Below are positions 1 to 6,261 of a stretch of DNA of 6,261 nt, one piece after another. A program made the position numbers and the translations under genes. Under the pieces are notes generated by a model. That model ran no database searches. It saw only the letters and a list, made by a program, of their open reading frames with translations, and was not told the origin of the DNA. This stretch comes from an uncultured Elusimicrobia bacterium. Its GTDB lineage: Bacteria > Elusimicrobiota > Elusimicrobia > Elusimicrobiales > Elusimicrobiaceae. Position 1 is the first letter of the stretch, and each line of letters starts with the position of its first letter. The stretch spans positions 1 to 6,261 of the forward strand of contig CAMUXX010000059.1 in NCBI GenBank assembly GCA_947164805.1, read 5' to 3'.

Positions 1-208
1 GGCGTTTTGTGCTATTGCCTTCCACCAAAGGCGCCGAAAACATTTTTAATACCCAAGGCAGATAAAGCCAAGATGTCCAGAAAATAAAAACATCATTAGG
101 GATATTTAAGCGTGTATAAATAATTGCGGACAATATATTTATAACACCATAGGGAAGGCCTTCCATAAAATAAGTGGAAGGAATAAAAAACCAAGCATTA
201 TGTTTCAT
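1..208 (-). CDS. AmpG-like MFS permease (PAT family), N-terminal fragment
   Basis: This is the 5' end of a gene that runs off the left edge; 69 codons are visible. The translation begins MKHNAWFFIPSTYF and has two hydrophobic stretches, at about residues 5-31 and 38-57. The pattern EGLPYG, followed by WLYLPWVLKMFSAPLVE, resembles the first two membrane helices of AmpG-type transporters (peptide/acetyl-CoA/muropeptide permease branch of the MFS), where P(W/Y)..K..W(A/S)P...D links TM2 to the next loop. Family members sit in the inner membrane, and AmpG itself imports anhydro-muropeptides for cell-wall recycling; the substrate here is unknown. ATG at 208 is the only upstream-limited start, because an in-frame TAG lies at 221-223. 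No Shine-Dalgarno is visible and the gap to the previous stop is 12 nt, so translation may be coupled to the preceding gene. The family call is fairly secure. AmpG orthology is not. Confidence 0.72.
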   Translation of the reverse strand, partial: MKHNAWFFIPSTYFMEGLPYGVINILSAIIYTRLNIPNDVFIFWTSWLYLPWVLKMFSAPLVEGNSTKR

Positions 209-220
209 GCTTAAATTATA

Positions 221-1621
221 CTACATATTTAAAGCATCGTGCTTAATTTTCTTTTCTGTATTTTTATATGTTTTATCAAATTGATTATTAACTTGCTGTT
301 CTATATCTTTTTGATTTTTATGAGTAGCATTTAAAGATGATTTTTCCAAAACAGCCAAAGCATAAAGCAAATTATCTGTTTGGTTTTGGAATTCATCAAA
401 ATGATTTTCCGAGATATAAGCAAGAGCATCATTTCTTGTTTTGTTTGGTAATTGTTCAAGAAAAGCATATAAATTGTTTTTATTATCTTCCAATGCATCT
501 TGTAAAGCAAATTCTGCTTGGTTACGGTTAGAAATATTAGCTTTTATATCACTTACTTTCATAAGATGTTGGGCCGCACCAAACAAAGCCAAAACACCTA
601 CAAATAAACTACCGTTTTTACCGAATTCCCATATATCGGGCCAATTTTCAAAACCGTATGATCTCCCTAATGCTCTAGAATATTTTATACCAAGATCCTC
701 TACTTTAGCGGTTAAGTCTCCCACTTCTCTCATTGTAACTTCCTTACCGGCGCGATAATCTGCCATAAGTTTTTCTAAGCGGCTCTTTTCTGTTTCGAAA
801 AGACGCTTTGCTTCAAAATATTCCTTGCTATATTGGGCACTTCTTTTGTTATTTTCTTCTATTAAGAAATCTATACTTTCTTCCTCTGATAAAGCATCCG
901 CTGCTTCCATAGTTTCTTCCATTAACAATGAAATATCATAATGACCTGCATAGGTACTCAATTTGTTAACAAATTGAACTAATAAATCTGTTTGGAGCTG
1001 CTTCTGGGTTGGATATAAAATCTCTTCACAATTTTTAAATGCCTGAATAAATTGAGCCGGTGTTATTTTTGCTTTTTGGCAAGCCATTTCGAACTGTGAT
1101 AGGGAGATCCTAATATTTTCAGATATGTTAATACCTAACTTATTTGATTCTTGTTTTTTAATTAGTGCAATTCGATAGTCATAATAATAACGTAAGATGT
1201 TAGGATCAGATTCAGTGGCCTGTTTAATCAATTGTATTGACTCCTCAGCAACTTTTATTCTACTCTCTAATCCAATTACATTCATTTCGCGTTCTATTTT
1301 TAACGTATTATATGCCTCTTCCAAAATTTCATAGACAGGGGCGTGTACATCCTTTTCAATCCCGAACTCGGTCAACCAATGCTCTAATTCTTGAGGAGTA
1401 TAAAACGTAACTACAACGTTAGCGATAGCAGACATAGCAATAATTGGTGTTATCTCCTCGTTATTCTTAAATTTTTTTAATGCAGGAGAAGTATTTACTC
1501 TATCATAAACTTTATTATAAATATCCTCCACTTTTTGTCTAGTGGGATACATTGTTTGGGAATATACTAATGTTTGCAACAGCAATATACAAGATAAAAA
1601 ACAACTGATTATTTTTTTCAT
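221..1621 (-). CDS. Exported protein of unknown function, paralog A of a tandem pair
   Basis: I do not recognise a family for this 466-aa protein. Residues 1-21 form a Sec-type signal peptide (MKK, hydrophobic core, VYS before Q22). The rest is mostly helical and charged, with a possible coiled coil at about 245-315. A hydrophobic stretch at about 338-355 could be a membrane anchor or a buried helix. A C-terminal block at about 372-428 includes FQNQTDNLLYALAVLE at 411-426. The protein is homologous to the gene immediately upstream along its whole length: near-identical at the N-terminus and C-terminal block, weak in the middle, with a Cys aligned at 181. I start it at ATG 1621 because AAGGAAA lies 7 nt upstream and the paralog also begins MKK; a longer reading from GTG 1639 adds six residues that are not signal-like. 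It follows the upstream stop by 17 nt and precedes the permease by 12 nt, so it is probably in the same operon. It likely acts in the periplasm or at the envelope. Confidence 0.85.
   Translation of the reverse strand: MKKIISCFLSCILLLQTLVYSQTMYPTRQKVEDIYNKVYDRVNTSPALKKFKNNEEITPIIAMSAIANVVVTFYTPQELEHWLTEFGIEKDVHAPVYEILEEAYNTLKIEREMNVIGLESRIKVAEESIQLIKQATESDPNILRYYYDYRIALIKKQESNKLGINISENIRISLSQFEMACQKAKITPAQFIQAFKNCEEILYPTQKQLQTDLLVQFVNKLSTYAGHYDISLLMEETMEAADALSEEESIDFLIEENNKRSAQYSKEYFEAKRLFETEKSRLEKLMADYRAGKEVTMREVGDLTAKVEDLGIKYSRALGRSYGFENWPDIWEFGKNGSLFVGVLALFGAAQHLMKVSDIKANISNRNQAEFALQDALEDNKNNLYAFLEQLPNKTRNDALAYISENHFDEFQNQTDNLLYALAVLEKSSLNATHKNQKDIEQQVNNQFDKTYKNTEKKIKHDALNM
344..391 (-). 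repeat. 48-bp exact repeat, copy in paralog A
   Basis: This stretch is identical base for base to 1759-1806. On the minus strand it is exactly 16 codons, reading FQNQTDNLLYALAVLE (residues 411-426 of paralog A). Identity ends abruptly on both sides. Confidence 0.95.
1500..1578 (-). repeat. N-terminal near-identical repeat, copy in paralog A
   Basis: It aligns without gaps to 2912-2990. The first 25 bp (1500-1524) and last 29 bp (1550-1578) are exact, with six mismatches in the 25 bp between. It covers the end of the signal peptide and the IYNKVYDR region. Confidence 0.92.
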
Positions 1622-1626
1622 ATTAA

Positions 1627-1633
1627 TTTCCTT
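1627..1633 (-). promoter_or_regulatory. Ribosome binding site deciding the start at 1621
   Basis: AAGGAAA on the minus strand has its AGGA core 7 nt before ATG 1621. It supports the MKK start, matching the paralog, rather than the in-frame GTG at 1639, which overlaps the upstream TAG by one base. Confidence 0.7.
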
Positions 1634-1638
1634 ACACA

Positions 1639-3033
1639 CTAATTAAATACATTTTGTTTAAAAGTCTTTTCAATGTTCGGATAAATTTTATCAAATTTAT
1701 CACTGGCTGTTTGTTGTGTTTTTTGAAGGTTGCCTGAAACATTATTTAAAGACGGCCCTTCCAAAACAGCCAAAGCATAAAGCAAATTATCTGTTTGGTT
1801 TTGGAAATTATCAAAATAATCTTCGGCAATATATTCAAAAGCGGCATTTCTTTCTCTATCCGGTAATTGTTCAAGGAAAGCATACAAATGTTTATGATTT
1901 TCTTCTAAAGCATCTTTTAAGGCCAGGTTATTATAATCCATAGTAGAAGAATATGATTCTATATCTTTTGCTTTTATAAAGTGTTGTGCTATTTCAAACA
2001 AAGCTAAAACACTTAAAGCAAATACACCCTCTTTAGTAAATGCAGGGGTAATTTTACCGGTATATAATTCATCAGTAGATATCAGTCTGCCTTCATTTCG
2101 TAAATATTTCAAGTTAAGATCTTCAACAAAATCTTGACGTTGCTTAAACATTTTCATTGTAAACGAATTATCAGTATTCTCTATTGTCTTCCAATATTTA
2201 TTAAGATTTTCCAACTGCTTAAGATATTCTTTACGTGTTGCTTTATAATCTCTTTTATATCTTTTAATTATTGCATCTACCGCGCTTTCATCTCCGTCTG
2301 TAGCCATTAATTCACTCAAAGCAATATATCTGCCTTCTAATACACTTAATTGACGTGTAAAATCTGTTAATAATTTTTCTTCATAGGATACAGATTGAAT
2401 CAACTCTGGCAATTGTGAATAATTAGCATAGGCATTAATAACTGTTACCGGATTTACATTTATCCTTGCACAAGATTTTGCAAATAAATTACCGGCAATT
2501 TCAAGATCTTGGGCAATATATTTAGAGGCGTGTTCAATACCTATTTTTTGGGCTTCTTCGGCTATATTTAATTCCTTTATAATTTCTAAATATTCTACAC
2601 AATTTTCTATGACGGCAGGGTCTTCCATGTTAATATTATTCAATAATTGTGCGGCTTCATAATAAGTATTATCTACAGATTCCGTAAGAAGATTATTTGC
2701 AAAACGGTCAATTTTTAATTGCGAATATACCTTGTCATAAATATCTATAATGGGTGCATCTGCAGTTATAGGTATCTCAAATCGTTGCAACCAATAAGCC
2801 ATGTCTTCCTTCGTATTAATTTTAATACCGGTAGTAATAGCTTCCAAAGCCAAAAGCGTGGTTATCTTATTATCATCTTTAAACTCTTTTAATACGGGTA
2901 TGGAGTTTGCCCTATCATAAACTTTATTATAAATATTCTCCACTTGTTGTTTGGTCGGATGCATTGTTTGGGAATATACTAATGTTTGCAGTAAAAGTAC
3001 ACAAGACAAAAAACAATTGATTACTTTTTTCAT
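1639..3033 (-). CDS. Exported protein of unknown function, paralog B of a tandem pair
   Basis: This 464-aa protein belongs to no family I recognise. It has a signal peptide at residues 1-21 (MKK start, leucine-rich core, VYS before Q22). After it comes the shared motif VENIYNKVYDR, at about 31-41. The central part (about 60-320) is helix-rich and charged and has diverged from paralog A, though SYEEKLLTDF..QLS and a Cys at 188 still align with it. A hydrophobic segment lies at about 337-355, and the C-terminal block at about 371-425 ends in FQNQTDNLLYALAVLE. The start at ATG 3033 is set by the signal peptide. Only 3 nt separate it from the upstream stop, and I see no good Shine-Dalgarno at the usual distance (a GGAG lies 16 nt away), so initiation is probably coupled to termination of the upstream gene. 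An exported or envelope location is inferred from the signal peptide. Confidence 0.85.
   Translation of the reverse strand: MKKVINCFLSCVLLLQTLVYSQTMHPTKQQVENIYNKVYDRANSIPVLKEFKDDNKITTLLALEAITTGIKINTKEDMAYWLQRFEIPITADAPIIDIYDKVYSQLKIDRFANNLLTESVDNTYYEAAQLLNNINMEDPAVIENCVEYLEIIKELNIAEEAQKIGIEHASKYIAQDLEIAGNLFAKSCARINVNPVTVINAYANYSQLPELIQSVSYEEKLLTDFTRQLSVLEGRYIALSELMATDGDESAVDAIIKRYKRDYKATRKEYLKQLENLNKYWKTIENTDNSFTMKMFKQRQDFVEDLNLKYLRNEGRLISTDELYTGKITPAFTKEGVFALSVLALFEIAQHFIKAKDIESYSSTMDYNNLALKDALEENHKHLYAFLEQLPDRERNAAFEYIAEDYFDNFQNQTDNLLYALAVLEGPSLNNVSGNLQKTQQTASDKFDKIYPNIEKTFKQNVFN
1759..1806 (-). repeat. 48-bp exact repeat, copy in paralog B
   Basis: This is the partner of 344-391, offset by 1415 bp. 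It encodes residues 410-425 of paralog B with every codon, including all four leucines, identical to paralog A. Confidence 0.95.
2912..2990 (-). repeat. N-terminal near-identical repeat, copy in paralog B
   Basis: This is the partner of 1500-1578, offset by 1412 bp. It matches at 73 of 79 positions by direct comparison, with exact segments 2912-2936 and 2962-2990. Confidence 0.92.
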
Positions 3034-3036
3034 AAA

Positions 3037-4632
3037 TTATTTTGTCATACTCCAGTTATTGTGTTCCAAATTTTCATTAACTCTCTTTGAAACCTTCTTT
3101 TCAATTGATTTTTTAGTTTCAACTTGATTTTTCATTTTAGTCTCATAATCTTTTTTCTTTTGGGCTATATCCATAAGCTGAACAAGATAATTTACTTGCG
3201 CACGTGTAAGCATAGTCGGGTAAGTGGTTGCCACACTTGTTTGGTCGGCAAGTTCAGCACCTAATTGTCTTTCAACCTCAGCATTAATATAGTTTAGGAA
3301 ATCACGGTTTTCATATTTACCAAGATTGCAACTACCGTTTAATTGTTGCAAATTTTCCCCGAAACTTAATACTTTTGATTCATTTTTTCTTTTAATCATA
3401 CGACCATCAACAATTTGTATATTTTGTATTTTATAAGTTGTAGCCAAGTCTATAATTGCTCTGTCATATCTTAAAGGATCATATTCGGCATCCAATTCTT
3501 CTTCAATAAATAATAGGGCATAGTAAGTTCGGAGCATTTCCTTCCTAAAATATTCGTTTATTAAAACTTCATCCCCGTCAAAAATATCATACAAAAATTT
3601 ACCTAACACAATTTTTAATCTAGATTTTTCTTTTTCTGACATTTTATCATAGGCTGTTTCCATTTTCCCTAAAAATCTCTCCATTTTTCCTAAGCCGGAA
3701 TATCCTTTAAATAATTTTTTTATCAATTTTATATCTTCTCGTGTTTGTTTGTCGGGGTTACTTTTCATTACCTTTTCAATTTCTTCTGATATTATCTCAT
3801 ATTCCGTTTCTTTTATAGGTTTCAATAAATCTGTTTCAAGGGAAATATTAATTGCAGAATTTCGATAGGAACTTACTGATTGAGTTAAATACTTTAATCG
3901 TTCATCTTTTTGTACCATATGCCAGGCTACTTGATCAGTAATCAAAGCATCAAATCCTATCATGGTAGCAAGGCTGATAATACTCCTTAATATAGTTATA
4001 CCTATACCGGTACCGGCAAGGCAAGGTATTGCTTTTACTACTACAGCAGGTGCTACTTCCCAACTTATATAAAAAGTTGCTGCTATAACAATTATAGCAG
4101 GGATTAATCGGACATATCTCTCATTTCTTTCATCTGTATATTTAGGATTATATTTAAAACGTTCAGCTACATATTTTGCAAGCATATTATGATGATCCAA
4201 AATAGCCATAACATCCTTTTCTTGAACTCCATTATCCGGCACCAATGCCGTTTTATTCCACATAGGGGATTCTTCCGGATAAATATTATAGTATAAAAAA
4301 TTATTATATGACTGCCTTAAGTGTTCAGGGGAACCCCATTTGTTATATCCACCCGGATAAGGAGTAGGTTTTAAATCTTCAGGATTTGTATAATCTTCAC
4401 TATTTAACAAATCTTCTTCTAAACTAGCAACAAATTTTTTGGGACTGATTGCACCAACTTCATAATAATCATATTCAAAAGACATAGCAGGTTTATAATC
4501 CCCCACCGCTTTCTTTTTATAAAAATCATCTTGGACAGGAGGAAGATCCGCCACTCTCTGCGCAAATACCTGTGTAGGTGTCATTAAAAATAATAAAATC
4601 AAAATTAAAAAACAAGCTATAAATTTTTTCAT
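3037..4632 (-). CDS. Exported protein with central hydrophobic hairpin, unknown function
   Basis: This 531-aa protein is the first gene of the presumed operon, and I do not recognise its family. Residues 1-24 are a classic signal peptide (MKKFIACFLILILL, then TQVFA before Q25). The mature N-terminal part (25-170) is rich in Tyr, Pro and acidic residues. Two adjacent hydrophobic stretches, about 176-199 and 201-232, are separated by a short AIPC turn and look like a membrane hairpin. The C-terminal part (about 240-531) is soluble-looking, helical and Lys/Glu-rich, with likely coiled-coil character near the end (about 490-525). Cys occurs at 7 (inside the signal peptide), 204 and 435; there is no lipobox. 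I chose ATG 4632 because AAGGGA lies 9 nt upstream and the signal peptide starts there. A reading from 4698 would add 22 residues ahead of the signal and would place the promoter inside the coding region. It is not clearly homologous to the two downstream paralogs beyond a similar signal peptide. Confidence 0.82.
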   Translation of the reverse strand: MKKFIACFLILILLFLMTPTQVFAQRVADLPPVQDDFYKKKAVGDYKPAMSFEYDYYEVGAISPKKFVASLEEDLLNSEDYTNPEDLKPTPYPGGYNKWGSPEHLRQSYNNFLYYNIYPEESPMWNKTALVPDNGVQEKDVMAILDHHNMLAKYVAERFKYNPKYTDERNERYVRLIPAIIVIAATFYISWEVAPAVVVKAIPCLAGTGIGITILRSIISLATMIGFDALITDQVAWHMVQKDERLKYLTQSVSSYRNSAINISLETDLLKPIKETEYEIISEEIEKVMKSNPDKQTREDIKLIKKLFKGYSGLGKMERFLGKMETAYDKMSEKEKSRLKIVLGKFLYDIFDGDEVLINEYFRKEMLRTYYALLFIEEELDAEYDPLRYDRAIIDLATTYKIQNIQIVDGRMIKRKNESKVLSFGENLQQLNGSCNLGKYENRDFLNYINAEVERQLGAELADQTSVATTYPTMLTRAQVNYLVQLMDIAQKKKDYETKMKNQVETKKSIEKKVSKRVNENLEHNNWSMTK

Positions 4633-4641
4633 ATTTAATAT

Positions 4642-4647
4642 TCCCTT
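4642..4647 (-). promoter_or_regulatory. Ribosome binding site deciding the start at 4632
   Basis: AAGGGA on the minus strand lies 9 nt before ATG 4632. It supports the signal-peptide start over the in-frame ATG at 4698, which would put a charged 22-residue stretch before the signal sequence. Confidence 0.7.
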
Positions 4648-4653
4648 TGCTAT

Positions 4654-4682
4654 ATTGTAATGTTTTTTAAATGTTTTGACAA
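4654..4682 (-). promoter_or_regulatory. Sigma-70-type promoter of the exported-protein operon
   Basis: On the minus strand, TTGTCA (4682-4677; five of six bases match TTGACA) is separated by exactly 17 nt from TACAAT (4659-4654; five of six match TATAAT). The spacer is very AT-rich. The predicted transcription start falls near 4647, giving a leader of only about 15 nt that begins roughly at the Shine-Dalgarno AAGGGA. The position fits initiation at ATG 4632 and argues against the longer start at 4698. Activity is inferred, not shown. Confidence 0.72.
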
Positions 4683-4686
4683 GGGA

Positions 4687-4726
4687 TTTTAGTCCCATAT
4701 CTATATAGGCCTTTTGGGAACTAAAA
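4687..4726. repeat. Inverted repeat upstream of the operon promoter, possible operator
   Basis: The arm ttttagtccc at 4687-4696 is the reverse complement of gggaactaaaa at 4716-4726 apart from one extra A. The arms are 19-20 nt apart. The inner arm ends 4 bp upstream of the -35 box at 4677-4682. It could be a binding site for a dimeric regulator or an RNA hairpin after the pgk terminator. The repeat is seen directly; its role is a guess. Confidence 0.4.
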
Positions 4727-4751
4727 TACCCCCCGCCGTAAAGGCGGAGGG
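4725..4751 (-). terminator. Probable intrinsic terminator of pgk
   Basis: Arms 4729-4737 and 4743-4751 form a 9-bp GC-rich stem, with one G-U pair in the minus-strand RNA, around the 5-nt loop 4738-4742. On the minus strand the stem is followed by TATTTTAG, a short and interrupted T-tract. It begins about 24 nt after the pgk stop and lies upstream of the promoter of the next operon, so it plausibly insulates the two units. Confidence 0.75.
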
Positions 4752-4775
4752 CATTTGAGTTTCAAACCTAAAAAA

Positions 4776-5978
4776 CTATTTTTTAAGTAATGCGGTTAAG
4801 CCCGGTAATTCTTTACCTTCAACAAATTCCATACTTGCACCGCCGCCGGTAGAAGCATGGGAAACTTTGCTTGATGAAATTTTGGCTTTTTTAAGAACAT
4901 TTAAACTGTCCCCACCGCCGATAATGGTGATGGCACCGTTTTCTGTCATTTTAACTAAAGTTTCTGCTATAGCAAAACTGCCTTTTGCATAACTTTCCAT
5001 TTCAAATACACCGACAGGACCATTCCAAAATACTGTTTTGCATTTCAGTAATTCTTCTTCAAACAATTTAATGGTTTTCGGCCCGATATCAAGCCCCATA
5101 TAACCGGTTGGAATATTAGGGGTTTCGGTTGTTACTGTAGGGATACCGTCTTTAAACTCTTGGGCACAAACATTGTCAACAGGCAGTAAAAGTTTAACGC
5201 CTTTTGCTTTAGCCTTTTCCATAATACTCTTGGCTTCTTCAATTTTATCCGCTTCGAGTAAGGAATTTGAAACTTCATAACCAAGTGCTTTATTAAAAGT
5301 AAAAGCCATACCGCCACCGACGATTAAAACATTAACTTTATCAAGCAAATTATTTAAGACCATAATCTTGTCTGAAACTTTTGCACCGCCGATAATTGCA
5401 GCAAAAGGGCGGGCAGGGTTTTCAATAGCACCACCTAAAAACTCAACTTCTTTTTGAATTAAATAACCGGCTGCTGCAGGTAAAAACTTGGTAATTGCAC
5501 TGGTGGATGCATGGGCGCGGTGAACGGTACCAAAAGCTTCTTGAACAAAAACATCGCCTAGTTTTGCAAGTTCCTTAGCAAAATTTTCATCATTTTTTTC
5601 TTCTTCGGGGTGGAAGCGTAAATTTTCAAGCAAAACAATTTCGCCCGGCTTTGCGGCTGCAACCGCAGCTTGTGCTTCCGCTCCGATGCAATCTTTACCG
5701 AAATGCACTTTTGTACCCATAATTTTTTCAACTTCCGGTGCAACAGGTGCTAAAGAAAATTCCGGTGCTACTTTGCCTTTTGGGCGGCCAAGGTGTGCAA
5801 TTAAAACAAGTTTGCAACCTTGCCCTAGAAGATATTTCACGGTTTTTTCCGTTGCGGTAATGCGTTTTGGATTATCAACTTTACCGTCTTTTAAAGGAAC
5901 ATTATAGTCAACCCTCATTAAAACGGTTTTACCTTTTAAATCTACATCTTGAATTTTAACAATATCATTTAAGTTCAT
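4776..5978 (-). CDS. pgk: Phosphoglycerate kinase
   Basis: This cytoplasmic glycolytic enzyme transfers the phosphate of 1,3-bisphosphoglycerate to ADP, giving ATP and 3-phosphoglycerate. It is complete at 400 aa, the usual bacterial length. N-domain substrate residues are visible: RVDYNVP at 22-28 (Asp24, Asn26), Arg39, HLGRP at 62-66, ENLRF at 118-122 and HRAHAST at 153-159. C-domain nucleotide-site motifs are GGAKVSDK at 197-204, WNGPVGVFE at 318-326, GGGDS at 354-358 and TGGGAS at 377-382. One oddity is VQEAFG at 145-150, where the family usually has VNDAFG; the change is conservative. ATG 5978 has AGGAG 5 nt upstream. The gene follows gap, which supplies its substrate, but a terminator hairpin separates the two, and a second hairpin follows the stop codon. 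Confidence 0.98.
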   Translation of the reverse strand: MNLNDIVKIQDVDLKGKTVLMRVDYNVPLKDGKVDNPKRITATEKTVKYLLGQGCKLVLIAHLGRPKGKVAPEFSLAPVAPEVEKIMGTKVHFGKDCIGAEAQAAVAAAKPGEIVLLENLRFHPEEEKNDENFAKELAKLGDVFVQEAFGTVHRAHASTSAITKFLPAAAGYLIQKEVEFLGGAIENPARPFAAIIGGAKVSDKIMVLNNLLDKVNVLIVGGGMAFTFNKALGYEVSNSLLEADKIEEAKSIMEKAKAKGVKLLLPVDNVCAQEFKDGIPTVTTETPNIPTGYMGLDIGPKTIKLFEEELLKCKTVFWNGPVGVFEMESYAKGSFAIAETLVKMTENGAITIIGGGDSLNVLKKAKISSSKVSHASTGGGASMEFVEGKELPGLTALLKK

Positions 5979-5990
5979 AAAATCTCCTAT

Positions 5991-6022
5991 AAAAAAAGGC
6001 GCCCAAAGTGAGCGCCTTTTTT
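5991..6022 (-). terminator. Intrinsic terminator hairpin between gap and pgk
   Basis: Arms 5992-6002 and 6012-6022 are perfectly complementary over 11 bp around a 9-nt loop. The stem is five GC pairs (GGCGC/GCGCC) flanked by six A-T pairs. On the minus strand it is followed by a run of T, the standard form of a rho-independent terminator. It starts 11 nt after the gap stop. The A and T runs on both sides make it formally bidirectional. The T-run ends only 2 nt before the pgk Shine-Dalgarno (5984-5988), leaving no room for a separate pgk promoter downstream of it. Confidence 0.88.
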
Positions 6023-6032
6023 AATATTAAAG

Positions 6033-6261
<229 letters not shown>

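Noticed and set aside
337..758. Plus-strand ORFs at 337-531 and 441-758
   Set aside because: They lie wholly antisense inside paralog A, have no ribosome site or recognisable protein features, and are explained as shadows of the minus-strand gene.
1622..1639. Extended GTG start of paralog A at 1639
   Set aside because: The added residues precede the signal peptide, the Shine-Dalgarno serves ATG 1621, and the paralog begins at the equivalent MKK.
1716..1943. Plus-strand ORF sharing a peptide (PKQPKHKANYLFGFG) with the ORF at 337-531
   Set aside because: The apparent conservation arises only because both lie antisense to the 48-bp exact repeat of the paralogs. It is not evidence of a coding gene.
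1639..3033. Duplication caused by a transposon or insertion sequence
   Set aside because: No transposase, terminal inverted repeats or target-site duplications flank either paralog. Ordinary tandem duplication explains the layout.
3037..4632. Lipoprotein processing at the Cys near the N-terminus of the three exported proteins
   Set aside because: The Cys at position 7 is too early and lies within the hydrophobic core. There is no L-x-x-C lipobox after the core, and type I cleavage sites (VFA-Q, VYS-Q) fit better.
4633..4698. Extended start of the first operon gene at ATG 4698
   Set aside because: It would put 22 charged residues before a normal signal peptide and place a near-consensus promoter inside the coding region. 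ATG 4632 has its own Shine-Dalgarno.
5132..5907. Other-frame ORFs inside pgk (5132-5317, 5558-5743, 5686-5907)
   Set aside because: They overlap a complete, highly conserved enzyme gene and show no protein-like features of their own.

Overview
This is an AT-rich bacterial window in which every supported gene lies on the minus strand, so it reads from high to low coordinates. The signal peptides and the AmpG-like permease suggest a Gram-negative-type organism. The style of the proteins would fit Elusimicrobiota or a Bacteroidota-like lineage, but that is only a tentative impression, because nothing in the window fixes the taxon.

Right side (6261 to 4725): core glycolysis. The 3' end of gap (glyceraldehyde-3-phosphate dehydrogenase, last 75 residues) is followed by a complete pgk (phosphoglycerate kinase, 400 aa). 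The two encode consecutive steps of lower glycolysis. A strong intrinsic-terminator hairpin sits between them, and the pgk ribosome binding site follows almost directly, so pgk output probably depends on readthrough or on a promoter inside gap. A second GC-rich hairpin ends the pgk transcript.

Middle and left (4682 to 1): a separate, probably four-gene operon. It is driven by a near-consensus sigma-70-type promoter (TTGTCA, 17-nt spacer, TACAAT), with an inverted repeat just upstream. Its genes are, in order: a 531-aa exported protein with a central hydrophobic hairpin; two tandem paralogous exported proteins of 464 and 466 aa; and the 5' end of an AmpG/PAT-type MFS permease that runs off the window. 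Spacings are 3, 17 and 12 nt, which supports co-transcription.

I recognise no known family for the three exported proteins. The tandem paralogs are the most unusual feature. Their signal peptide and N-terminus and a C-terminal block are nearly the same, including a 48-bp stretch identical at every codon, while the centre has diverged strongly. A working inference is an envelope-associated system: exported proteins with conserved anchoring or interaction ends and variable middles, linked to an inner-membrane importer of the muropeptide-permease type. The sequence alone does not show the function.

No tRNA, rRNA, CRISPR array, insertion sequence or phage gene was seen. The longest stretch without a coding region is about 140 bases (4633-4775) and holds the pgk terminator, the inverted repeat and the operon promoter.
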